From positions 1-51,422 of the forward strand of contig CACWZI010000011.1 of NCBI GenBank assembly GCA_902765305.1: a stretch of 51,422 nt of DNA, read 5' to 3'. The stretch is from an uncultured Eubacteriales bacterium. Lineage in GTDB: Bacteria; Bacillota; Clostridia; Christensenellales; Aristaeellaceae. Position numbers and translations under genes: made by a program. Below are positions 44,335-51,422 of this stretch, one piece after another (positions within the stretch are counted from its first letter, which is position 1; every line of letters starts with the position of its first letter). The notes beneath the pieces are model-generated. The model saw only the letters and a program-made list of their open reading frames with translations, did no database searches and was not told where the DNA came from.

Positions 44335-44506
44335 AAAATATGACAGGATATAAGTCGTGGTATTATTAACGTAAATGGCACAGAACAGCGCGGTAAATTA
44401 CAGGAAGGGAGAGAAATTATAATAGCTTTGTTACTGCCTGTATGTCAGCCGTTTATAGTGATTGCGCGTTTCCCGCGCAGAAAGCGACATGAAGAGGAGG
44501 ATAATC

Positions 44507-45271
44507 ATGAAGAATACCCGTAGACTGCTTTGCGCGCTGCTCGTCGCGGCCCTGCTGATTCTTTCGGCCGTCCCTGCGTTTGCCGAACCCTATGTTGACA
44601 CCGACCCGGGGAAGGTAATGTGGAGTACCACCGAGAAGACTTCATCATACTATACTGATTCCATTTACATCGGCAATCTGACCAAGAAGTCCACCGTTAC
44701 CGATGTCAAGAGCAGCAAGCCCAGCATTGTCAGCATCGATTACGTCAGAAAGTATAAAAATACATCTGAAACCACGTATTTTGACCCTTCGAAAAAGGAA
44801 ACCAGCAGTAGTTACTACGCCTACATCGGCCTGAAGGTCAAGAAGCTTGGCAAGGCCACGATTTCCTTCAAGGTGGATGGCAAGGCCTACAAGAAGGTCA
44901 TTACAGCGATAAGCTATGAGAACCCCGTGAAGAGCCTCCAGCTGACCGGCATCAACACCAAGAACCTGAAGTCTCAGTTCGCCAAGAAGAACAGCGTCGA
45001 AGCAACGTTGGCCAAGAATGCCAAGGCTGGCGCCATCAAGGTTACAGCGGCTAAAGGCTGGAAGGTAAAAAGGATTTATTGGGAAGATTACTCCAATTAC
45101 AACGATCGGGAATACTATTTCGGCGATGGCGTCGCTACCGCGAGCATGGGGATTCCGGCCATGAAGAAGAACACGTCGTATTACATGTACGTCCAATTCC
45201 AGAACGCAGAGTTGGGTGTCTATCAGACGGTTTATTATCGCATCCAGGCTGCGTCCAGCAATCGCAGGTAA
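44507..45271 (+). CDS. Secreted Ig-like-fold protein
   Basis: A signal peptide (residues 1-26, LLCALLVAALLILSAVPAFA) precedes a domain of about 95 residues resembling bacterial Ig-like group 2 (KSSKPSIVSIDYVRKY, later KVKKLGKATISFKVDGKAYK). A second, unrecognised beta-rich part rich in Lys, Tyr and Asn follows (254 aa in all). No enzyme motif is visible. GAGGAGG upstream fits ATG 44507. It is followed by a strong hairpin and the PG-binding protein gene. Confidence 0.75.
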   Translation: MKNTRRLLCALLVAALLILSAVPAFAEPYVDTDPGKVMWSTTEKTSSYYTDSIYIGNLTKKSTVTDVKSSKPSIVSIDYVRKYKNTSETTYFDPSKKETSSSYYAYIGLKVKKLGKATISFKVDGKAYKKVITAISYENPVKSLQLTGINTKNLKSQFAKKNSVEATLAKNAKAGAIKVTAAKGWKVKRIYWEDYSNYNDREYYFGDGVATASMGIPAMKKNTSYYMYVQFQNAELGVYQTVYYRIQAASSNRR

Positions 45272-45305
45272 TGTGCGGAATCGGTTGATTCCAAATCACA
45301 GGAAC

Positions 45306-45347
45306 GGTGTACTGGCAACATAGCGCATGTTGTCAGTACACCATTTT
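45306..45347 (+). terminator. Terminator after the Ig-like protein gene
   Basis: A 16-bp stem with one mismatch (45306-45321 with 45327-45342; GTGTACTGGCAACAT in its left arm) and loop AGCGC is followed by ATTTT. Confidence 0.8.
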
Positions 45348-45388
45348 GGTAATATTGCGAAAATTGACAGAGAAGGAGTGTACAGATC

Positions 45389-47578
45389 ATGAAGAAGCTC
45401 ATTTCCCTGATTTTGGCGGCGCTTCTGGCGCTGTCGGCGCTGACTGCGGCGATGGCCGACACCTATGAAGGCAACAAGAACGTTGTGGAGGGCGTGCAAT
45501 ATGCCCTGAACAAGGCGGGCTACGACTGCGGCAAGCCCGACGGCTCTGCCGGCAAGAAGACCGCCGCTGCCATCACACAGTTCGAGACCGAGCATGGCCT
45601 GGAGGCCAAGGGCGTGATCGACGACGCGCTTTTAAAAGCCCTTTGGGACGACAGTGTTGACGGCGCCCTGAAGGACGCGATCGAAATGGTTTCATCGGAA
45701 GAAGCCTTCGATTATTCCAATCCCGATTCCTTTGTGGCCCTTTACAACGAGTTGATGGCGCGGGTTTACAAGTTCTATTGGGGAGAGAGTGATAGCATTG
45801 AAAATGATATCATTCAGTATCTTCGCATATCCAACACTGAAGAAAAGCGAAATGTGCAAGAGATACCCGAAGAGAATATGGTATATGTCGACTACAGCGG
45901 CCTGTACAATGCTTTGGGATTCGCTTGTGACCAGAATGACAATAGCTTTGCCATAAACGGAAAGCAGACGAATTTTGTGGTCAGCGTCGATCCTCAGGTG
46001 CCGGGTCTGCACTTTACGCTGGAGACCGTCGCGGCGTATATCTGGACCTATGCGACGGCTTTCCACAAGGGGGATGTCGGCCTGGCCAACGCGGACCTGA
46101 AGGCTGCTCTGGATCAGTTCGGCTTCACCGGCTTCTGGGGCGGGTTGTCCGTGGACGGCTGGAATGGCAATCCGTTTGTGGCAGATGGCTATACCATTCA
46201 AATGCTGTATAACGCCAATAGCCAGCAGCTCATATTCCGCACTGTAAATGATAGCGCGGAAAGCGACACGGGTCTCACCGGGGCAACCGAGAAAGCCGAG
46301 GAAGCTGTAGAAGCCGAGGAAGCGGAGCCTGTCGAGGAAGCCGAGGCCGTTGAGGAAGCCGAGGCCGCCGGGGAAGCCGAGGCCGCCGGGGAAGCCGAGG
46401 CCGTCGAGGCTGCCGAGGAGGATAAGCCTGTCGAGGAAGCCGAGCCCGGTCGCGTCTATACCGACAAGGATACCGTGAAGAAGGTCCAGCAGGCCCTGAA
46501 CGATGCGGGCTACAACTGCGGCACGCCCGACGGCATCGCCGGCAAGAAGACCGCCGCCGCCATCACCCAGTATCGGACCGAAAAGGGGCTGGAAGTCAAC
46601 GATACCATCGACGACGCGCTGCTGGATGCGATGGGCATCGAAGCGCCTCAGGCCGAAACGGAACAGTCCGGCACGGAAGACCCGTCGCAGGAGAATGCCG
46701 AACAAACGGCTTCTTCAAGGGGTGGGGATTTGAACGATTATAAAGTGATGGCGGATTACTACAACAATGCCTTTGCAGCCAAGCTCGCAGAACTGGGCGT
46801 GGAAGGGGATATCGGCCAGGAAGCGCATAAGATGACATCTGCCGAGCAGGTATGGGGCGAAAAGACAGGCAGAGTTGTTTCAGAAAAGAAGGACGACATC
46901 AGCTGGGGTTTTACCTGTGTACCTTCATTGGAGTGCAATGTGAGTTTGGAAAATGCGCTCGACGAGGATCGTTCGCAGTGGCCACTGACCTTCCTTGAGT
47001 ATGTCGAGGCCTCTGCTATGATTGAAGTCATCAACCGTTATTTTAACGGTACAGAAGAGGATCTGGCCGGGGCGCTGGCGCTGTTGGGAGATGCGCCTTC
47101 TCAGGATGGGACAGCAACCATAGATAGTTATGGTGGGTATTCCTGTAAGGAATATGCAATTGGATTATCGGGTGGTCTTGAGGGTTATGACACATTGATG
47201 ATTTACGCGGATCTAAGCTATAGTTTGGAACTGGAAAACAGGCTGGAAGGTGATGACGTACCCGAGGTTCCGGAAGAAGTGATCCAAGCAACGGGCGGCA
47301 TTCCGGATGTTATGAATGAGCAGTGGAAAAGCTATAGCTACATTGAAGAATGGATAAATGAAAACGAATACGGGACTTATCTTCCGGATTGGGCCTCTGA
47401 CAACTACAACGGAAACATGGAAGTTGGGGTTGAGGACAGGGAAGATGAAAACGGGAATGAAGTCTTTGGGAAATACGTTGTCACTATCAATGCAATCGAC
47501 AGTGAGAACAACCATTTCAGGTGGTACGCGGCCTACGATGAATCGGGTAATATGATCGAGAAGAGCTATGAGTATTGA
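45389..47578 (+). CDS. Secreted protein with two peptidoglycan-binding domains
   Basis: A signal peptide (residues 1-22, cleaved after AMA) leads to a PG_binding_1 unit (about 28-86; ALNKAGYDCGKPDGSAGKKT), then an unrecognised region. A Glu/Ala-rich stretch (about 301-352) precedes a second PG_binding_1 unit (about 360-416; ALNDAGYNCGTPDGIAGKKT). The last 300 residues match nothing known to me (729 aa in all). The protein probably sits on the cell wall. AGAAGGAG lies before the ATG. The two binding units are very similar in DNA as well, suggesting an internal duplication. Confidence 0.8.
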   Translation: MKKLISLILAALLALSALTAAMADTYEGNKNVVEGVQYALNKAGYDCGKPDGSAGKKTAAAITQFETEHGLEAKGVIDDALLKALWDDSVDGALKDAIEMVSSEEAFDYSNPDSFVALYNELMARVYKFYWGESDSIENDIIQYLRISNTEEKRNVQEIPEENMVYVDYSGLYNALGFACDQNDNSFAINGKQTNFVVSVDPQVPGLHFTLETVAAYIWTYATAFHKGDVGLANADLKAALDQFGFTGFWGGLSVDGWNGNPFVADGYTIQMLYNANSQQLIFRTVNDSAESDTGLTGATEKAEEAVEAEEAEPVEEAEAVEEAEAAGEAEAAGEAEAVEAAEEDKPVEEAEPGRVYTDKDTVKKVQQALNDAGYNCGTPDGIAGKKTAAAITQYRTEKGLEVNDTIDDALLDAMGIEAPQAETEQSGTEDPSQENAEQTASSRGGDLNDYKVMADYYNNAFAAKLAELGVEGDIGQEAHKMTSAEQVWGEKTGRVVSEKKDDISWGFTCVPSLECNVSLENALDEDRSQWPLTFLEYVEASAMIEVINRYFNGTEEDLAGALALLGDAPSQDGTATIDSYGGYSCKEYAIGLSGGLEGYDTLMIYADLSYSLELENRLEGDDVPEVPEEVIQATGGIPDVMNEQWKSYSYIEEWINENEYGTYLPDWASDNYNGNMEVGVEDREDENGNEVFGKYVVTINAIDSENNHFRWYAAYDESGNMIEKSYEY
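46361..46396 (+). repeat. Exact 18-bp tandem duplication in the Glu/Ala coding tract
   Basis: GAGGCCGCCGGGGAAGCC occurs twice in a row, within a longer run of imperfect GAGGAAGCC-like units (about 46290-46447). Confidence 0.9.
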
Positions 47579-47619
47579 CCCAAATTCCTCCGAAGACGAG
47601 CAAGAAAGACATTTCCACG

Positions 47620-47825
47620 GAGTCACGGGGACAGGTCCGAAACTGCTGAAAAAGTGTCCGCGTCCCGAATGAATGAATTTCAAAGCAGACAAAATGCAAA
47701 TTCTCGAACAAATGAGGGCGATTTACCCTAATAATCCAAGAGAAATGCATATTTGCATTCGTGATTGTTCAACATTTCACAGCATGCAGACTTTTTCAGT
47801 GGTCTCGGACAGGTCCCCGTGACTC
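47620..47825. mobile_element. MITE-like element with 36-bp imperfect terminal inverted repeats
   Basis: The left end (GAGTCACGGGGACAGGTCCG, then AACTGCTGAAAAAGT) and the complement of the right end agree over most of 36 bp. The interior is about 134 bp and AT-richer than its surroundings. It carries no transposase, and no clear target-site duplication was found. The outer core is the same as in palindromes A and B. Together with the next two features it fills the 680-bp gap between the PG-binding protein and HEPN genes. Confidence 0.75.
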
Positions 47826-47989
47826 TACGCCTATTATATGCGAGGATAAGTCGATGATCAAGCCTTGTATGGTCACACCTTCAATTCCCACGCCCTCACG
47901 CTAAATCTTGCCTTCCCGTCGCAGAAGAACGATATATCCTCCGCCCTTGCATCGGTGCCCACCGTGGCGCTCATCACCTTTTCGCCGTC
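47826..47989 (-). pseudogene. 164-bp duplicate of the 3' end of the GH32 gene
   Basis: This stretch matches 48981-49144 with no gaps and scattered substitutions. It includes the last 39 codons of a GH32 enzyme (stop at 47873-47875 on the minus strand) and the copied promoter that, in the other copy, drives the MNT-HEPN genes. Its left edge touches the MITE end exactly, and its right edge joins an Ig-like fragment. Confidence 0.9.
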
Positions 47990-48204
47990 ATTGACTGAAG
48001 GTGGGCAAGAAGCTGACGCTGAAGGCCGCGCTGACGCCGACCAAGGCCAAGACCAGCTATACCTGGACCAGCAGCAACAAGAAGGTCGCCACTGTATCCG
48101 GCAAGGGCGTGGTCAAGGCCATCAAGCCCGGCGAGGCCAAGATCACCGTCAGGACCGCCAACGGCAAGAAGGCCACGATAACGATCACGGTGAAAAAGAA
48201 ATAA
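47990..48204 (+). pseudogene. Orphan bacterial Ig-like (Big_2) domain fragment
   Basis: The frame reads VGKKLTLKAALTPTKAKTSY, then TWTSSNKKVATVSGKGVVKA, a nearly whole group 2 Ig-like domain that ends ITVKKK and stops. A stop codon lies just upstream (47992-47994), and there is no signal peptide or ribosome site. It looks like the end of a lost secreted protein. A good terminator follows. Confidence 0.75.
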
Positions 48205-48216
48205 AGACAAACCAAG

Positions 48217-48246
48217 CGCCCCGCGATTTCGCGGGGCGTCGCTTTT
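48217..48246 (+). terminator. Intrinsic terminator after the Ig-like fragment
   Basis: A 9-bp stem CGCCCCGCG / CGCGGGGCG with loop ATTT is followed shortly by TTTT. Confidence 0.8.
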
Positions 48247-48258
48247 ATGGACGACTGA

Positions 48259-48651
48259 TTATTTGATACACTTCTGCTTTGCCCATTGAAGAATAAAGTC
48301 GGCATACTGCAATGCCACCTTCGTCCGTTCGTCATCCACATGAATCTCGTTTGGGTAACGGGATACAATGCCATAGACGTTCAGCATATCGGCGTACTGC
48401 CGCAGTTCCTTTGAAATATCAACCTTATTCTGAATCTGATTCAGCAGAAAAGAAAGGTCGTGCTTTCGCGGTATGCCGCCGGGCATGTCCAGACATATAT
48501 AGACCGCCTTGATTGCCTTTTCAGCAGCCTGCTGGCAATGATAGCAGATGATTTCGCAGGGCCTAGGGTGATGCGCATAAAGGATGTTTGCCGCGTCATA
48601 GTCCATATCGGCAAAGCTGAGCCAGGCGCGTATATCCTGTTCATGCCCCAT
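48259..48651 (-). CDS. HEPN-domain protein (toxin of an MNT-HEPN pair)
   Basis: This alpha-helical HEPN protein (130 aa) has the Rx(4-6)H-type ribonuclease motif as RYPNEIH (Arg98, His104). The early CYHCQQAAEKAIKA segment is typical of the family. HEPN toxins cleave RNA and are often silenced by AMP addition from their MNT partner (family knowledge). Its start overlaps the end of the MNT gene by 11 bp, so the two are coupled. Confidence 0.88.
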   Translation of the reverse strand: MGHEQDIRAWLSFADMDYDAANILYAHHPRPCEIICYHCQQAAEKAIKAVYICLDMPGGIPRKHDLSFLLNQIQNKVDISKELRQYADMLNVYGIVSRYPNEIHVDDERTKVALQYADFILQWAKQKCIK

Positions 48652-48955
48652 ACAGCAAAACCCCCTTGTGAAACACCTCGTTTTCTATCGTGGGGCGCTG
48701 CTTGCGGGCTTCAAAGCTGCTCTCAGTGCCGACGAGGATATCGACGGGACGTTGCTTGATCTCGCTGCATGCGGCGTATGCCTTGGCCATGAGGTCAAGT
48801 GTGTCTCTGTTTTCATCATCCACAATGATGTAAAAATCGTAATCGCTGTCTTCGTCGGGTACGCCAGATGCATAGGAACCAAAGAGATAAATGCGAAGCG
48901 GATCGAGGGCATTGACAAAGCAATCCTTCAACGCATGGATTTCTTCGTTGGGCAT
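48641..48955 (-). CDS. MNT-type nucleotidyltransferase (antitoxin)
   Basis: This minimal nucleotidyltransferase (104 aa) has the full motif GSYASGVPDEDSDYD (residues 26-40), fitting GS-x10-DxD. The second part carries a further acidic residue in RPVDILVG. It is the likely antitoxin of the HEPN protein. AAAGGGGG precedes the ATG. Confidence 0.9.
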   Translation of the reverse strand: MPNEEIHALKDCFVNALDPLRIYLFGSYASGVPDEDSDYDFYIIVDDENRDTLDLMAKAYAACSEIKQRPVDILVGTESSFEARKQRPTIENEVFHKGVLLYGA

Positions 48956-48987
48956 GATGTCTCCCCCTTTATCATTCAGATACGCCT

Positions 48988-49016
48988 ATTATATGCAAGG
49001 ATAAGCCAATGATCAA
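48988..49016 (-). promoter_or_regulatory. Promoter of the MNT-HEPN operon
   Basis: On the minus strand TTGATC (complement of 49011-49016) and TATAAT (complement of 48988-48993) are 17 bp apart. It lies just after the GH32 stop. The same promoter is copied in the duplicate at 47833-47861. Confidence 0.65.
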
Positions 49017-49027
49017 GCCTTGTATGG

Positions 49028-50506
49028 TCACACCTTCAATTCGTACGCCTTCACATTAAACCTTGCCTTCCCGTCGCAGAAGAAAGATATGCCTTCAGCA
49101 CTCGTAACTGTGCCCACGGTGGCGCTCATCACCTTTTCGCCGTCGCCTATGAACGCCTCCACGCTGAAGCGGTCCAGGATCAGGCGCAGCTTCAGCCGGC
49201 CGTGCTCGTGGTCCACCTTGGCCCGGCGCTGGTGGATGATGGCCCGGCGGCTGCCGGAGAACTTGCGGTCCACCTTGACCACCGATTCCCGGGGCCTAAA
49301 GCTGAAGCCGGTGTGGCGCTCTCCGTCCTTCGCGAAGCGCACCGCAAACCGGTTGTACAGCTCGCCCTCCCCGGGCTCGATTTCGATCTCCATATCCACC
49401 ATGCGGCCGTGGATGCCGGGCAGCCCGATCTCGCCGTTCTCGATTTCCACGTTTTGATATTCCACCGGCGCGCCCCGCAGCGCTTCCAATTCCCTCAGTG
49501 GGCTTTGATACAGCCGCCCGTTCTTCACATGCAACTCCCTGGGCAGGCTCATCTGGCCGAACCAGGGGGTTGATTTCACGTGCAGGTTGCAGGTATCCCA
49601 GTTCTGCATCCAGCCGATCATCACCCGCCGCCCGTCCGGCGTCAGGATGCTCTGGGGGGCATAGAAGTCGATGCCGTAGTCCAGGGCGTGGTCCCTCTCC
49701 CACACATAATCCCCGTCTGCGTCCCTGTGGCCCAGCAGGCAGAAGGTGCCGTTGCCGTTGTGGTACTCGAAGCCCCGGGGCAGCATGTCCTGGGCGCTGG
49801 CCAGCAATACCTCGTGTCCGTCCAGCGTAAACAGGTCCGGGCACTCCCACATCAGGCCGAGGCGGTTTTTGTTTTCGGCCACCACCCGCTCCAGATGCCA
49901 GTGGGTCAGGTCTTCGCTCTTATACATCAGCATCCGGCCGCCCTCGCCGATCTGGTCGTTGGCCACGACGGCGCGCCAGCCGTCCGCGCATTGCAGCAGC
50001 TTCGGGTCTCGGAAGTCATAGCGGCTGCCCCCCTCGGGCAGGTCTGAGGCGGTGATCACCGGGTTGCCCCCGAACTTGACATAGTCGACGCCGTCGCCGA
50101 AGGCCAGGTTTTGGGTCTGTATATTGCGCACCGCGCCGTCCGGGCCGGTCTCCTCACTCACGCCGGTGTACATCAGCAGCTGTCGCCCGTCCTCCAGCGT
50201 GACGGCGCTGCCGGAAAAGCAGCCCTCCCGGTCGTAGGGCCTATCCGGGGCCAGGGCCGCGGGCAGGTAGCGCCAGTTGAGCAGGTCCTTTGACACCGCG
50301 TGGCCCCAGTGCATCGGCCCCCAGTGGGAATCGTAGGGGTGGTATTGGTAGAACAGGTGGTATTGCCCGTCGTGAAAGCTGAACCCGTTGGGGTCGTTCA
50401 TCCAGCCCACCCGGGCGGACAGGTGGAACGCGGGGCGGTCCTGGGGCGGGATGAGGCGCTCCCGCGCCTCCTCGTACCGCCGCGCGTCGCGCAGGGATTG
50501 GCTCAT
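49028..50506 (-). CDS. Glycoside hydrolase family 32, sucrose-6-phosphate hydrolase type
   Basis: This cytoplasmic enzyme (492 aa, no signal peptide) hydrolyses sucrose-6-phosphate or related beta-fructosides. The nucleophile motif is WMNDPNG (Asp38), the transition-state stabiliser FRDP (Asp167), and the acid/base motif WECPD (Glu221). A C-terminal beta-sandwich covers about 350-492. No PTS transporter is next to it. AAAGGAAG precedes the ATG. It lies downstream of the HAD gene on the same strand, so they may be co-transcribed. Confidence 0.92.
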   Translation of the reverse strand: MSQSLRDARRYEEARERLIPPQDRPAFHLSARVGWMNDPNGFSFHDGQYHLFYQYHPYDSHWGPMHWGHAVSKDLLNWRYLPAALAPDRPYDREGCFSGSAVTLEDGRQLLMYTGVSEETGPDGAVRNIQTQNLAFGDGVDYVKFGGNPVITASDLPEGGSRYDFRDPKLLQCADGWRAVVANDQIGEGGRMLMYKSEDLTHWHLERVVAENKNRLGLMWECPDLFTLDGHEVLLASAQDMLPRGFEYHNGNGTFCLLGHRDADGDYVWERDHALDYGIDFYAPQSILTPDGRRVMIGWMQNWDTCNLHVKSTPWFGQMSLPRELHVKNGRLYQSPLRELEALRGAPVEYQNVEIENGEIGLPGIHGRMVDMEIEIEPGEGELYNRFAVRFAKDGERHTGFSFRPRESVVKVDRKFSGSRRAIIHQRRAKVDHEHGRLKLRLILDRFSVEAFIGDGEKVMSATVGTVTSAEGISFFCDGKARFNVKAYELKV

Positions 50507-50531
50507 GGTCGTTACTTCCTTTATCTATTAA

Positions 50532-51299
50532 TCAGTATTCCATGCTGTCCTCCAGCGCCTCCACGATGGTGTCCACCACCTTCGTGGCTTTCCGCTGGCA
50601 GATCTCGGGGGCGTAGGGGAAGGTGTAGGACACGTCGGAGGCCTCCAGCAGGGGCAGGTCGTTGATGGAATCGCCGATGCCGAACAGCGTGAAGTCGCCG
50701 TAGGCGTCCTTCATGTGCTCCCGCAGGGCCATCACGCCCTTGCCCTTCGAGCAGCCCTTCGGCGCGATGTCGATCTCGATCACGTTCTGGAACGCCTCGA
50801 CCCTGTCGCCGTAGCGCTCGTTGATGGAGGCCGAAAGCCTCGCCGCGTCCTCCAGGCTCTCGGTGTGCACGCTCACCTGGTGGATCAGACCCTTCGGCGC
50901 GTCGTCCACGCCGGTGATCACGTAGTACTTGCCGGGGTAGTCCATCGGGGCGAACACGCAGATGTCGCCCTCCACGTCCAGCGTCAGCCGGTAGCCCTTC
51001 GGGTTCAGCTCCCGCACCAGGGCGTCGGCCACGTCCCGGTCCACGCCCCGCTTCAGGATCGGCTTCATGTCGCCGTCCACGATGTTGGCGCCGCTGCTGG
51101 TGATGTAGAAATCCGGCTTCACGAGCCCGGTGATGAAGGGCGTCAGTCCCCCCACCTGCCGGCCCGTACACAGCCCGAACAGGTGGCCCGCCGCCTGGTA
51201 CTGGCGGATCTTCTCGACGTTCTCCGGCGGCAGCTTCACATCCGCCTTGTAGAAATACAGCGTTCCGTCAAAATCGCTGGCAAAGACCTTCTTTTTCAA
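50532..51299 (-). CDS. Cof-type HAD phosphatase
   Basis: This HAD hydrolase of the Cof/YbiV group (255 aa) has motif I SDFDGTL (residues 8-14), motif II in CTGR, Lys in APKGCSKGKGV near 185, and motif IV FGIGDSINDLPLLE near 210. Such enzymes act on sugar phosphates and cofactors. The start codon is TTG 51299 with GGAGG eight bases upstream. Its place before a GH32 enzyme hints at sugar-phosphate metabolism, which is inference. Confidence 0.9.
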   Translation of the reverse strand: MKKKVFASDFDGTLYFYKADVKLPPENVEKIRQYQAAGHLFGLCTGRQVGGLTPFITGLVKPDFYITSSGANIVDGDMKPILKRGVDRDVADALVRELNPKGYRLTLDVEGDICVFAPMDYPGKYYVITGVDDAPKGLIHQVSVHTESLEDAARLSASINERYGDRVEAFQNVIEIDIAPKGCSKGKGVMALREHMKDAYGDFTLFGIGDSINDLPLLEASDVSYTFPYAPEICQRKATKVVDTIVEALEDSMEY

Positions 51300-51368
51300 T
51301 GTATGAACCTCCTTGTCGACAATTTCTGATTTATCGAGCTGTTAGTGGAAAAGCAAAGGGCAGTACAA

Positions 51369-51401
51369 AGGGAACAGGGAACAGTCAACAGGGAACAGGA
51401 A
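51369..51401. repeat. Short GGGAACA tandem repeat near the right edge
   Basis: Three copies of GGGAACA(G) occur within about 33 bp between the HAD gene and the window edge. No gene is seen in 51300-51422. Confidence 0.5.
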
Positions 51402-51422
51402 AAGCCGCGCACGGAATGTTGC

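Noticed and set aside
45364-45369. TTGACA before the PG-binding protein gene
   Set aside because: A matching -10 would fall inside the coding sequence, so it cannot drive this gene.
48001-48204. Ig-like frame as a real small gene
   Set aside because: It has no signal peptide or ribosome site, and its 5' side is a fragment of another gene. It is treated as a pseudogene.

Overview
The window is a piece of a bacterial chromosome around its replication origin. Protein-coding density is high, most genes are GC-rich, and the promoters are of the housekeeping type (TTGACA / TATAAT). The gene content (dnaA-dnaN, ftsK/SpoIIIE, cvpA, addB, rimO, pgsA, dnaX and two parS sites) points to a Gram-positive anaerobe of the Bacillota, most likely class Clostridia. 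A finer placement (for example near Christensenellales) would be a guess. Naming here rests on reading motifs by eye; no database search was run.

Left arm (1-16 kb). The left edge carries, on the minus strand, a near-perfect promoter and leader of an rRNA operon whose 16S gene lies outside the window. A solute-binding-like protein, an AI-2E-family transporter with a structured leader, a HAD hydrolase and an RsmF-type rRNA methyltransferase follow on the plus strand. Next come a DUF1508 protein, a PHP-family phosphatase that seems to be read from a leaderless mRNA, coaD, rimO, pgsA and a domain-permuted family 3 glycosidase. A small toxin block (YoeB/DinJ pair and a class III Fic protein) sits before ftsK and cvpA.

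Origin region (16-29.5 kb). Two identical 16-bp parS sites lie at 18.7-18.8 kb. The mnmE, dnaN and dnaA genes run leftward, with DnaA-box clusters on both sides of dnaA and an AT-rich tract between dnaA and dnaN. murG lies upstream of dnaA. dnaX is divergent and is followed by a RadC-like gene whose metal-binding motif is lost. recF, gyrB, rpmH and parAB, often found beside dnaA, are not in the window.

Right arm (29.5-40.3 kb). This holds addB, a secreted SH3-domain protein, lplA with a short-chain dehydrogenase/epimerase-like gene, and a two-gene 2-hydroxyacyl-CoA dehydratase-type activase/dehydratase set. The two genes of that set are split by an array of seven GC-rich hairpin repeats.

Accessory region (40.3-49 kb). 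Composition and content change here. It contains a zinc-finger-flanked pRiA4b-like protein, a methyltransferase, a DinJ antitoxin whose YoeB partner is cut off by a palindromic repeat, and an AlbA_2/Schlafen-type ATPase-like regulator. An XRE repressor lies beside two large secreted proteins, followed by a MITE-like element, a 164-bp duplicate of the end of the nearby GH32 gene fused to an orphan Ig-like domain, and an MNT-HEPN toxin-antitoxin pair. Three elements share the core GAGTCACGGGGACAGGT and mark the borders of the damaged genes. The window ends with a sucrose-6-phosphate hydrolase and a Cof-type HAD phosphatase.
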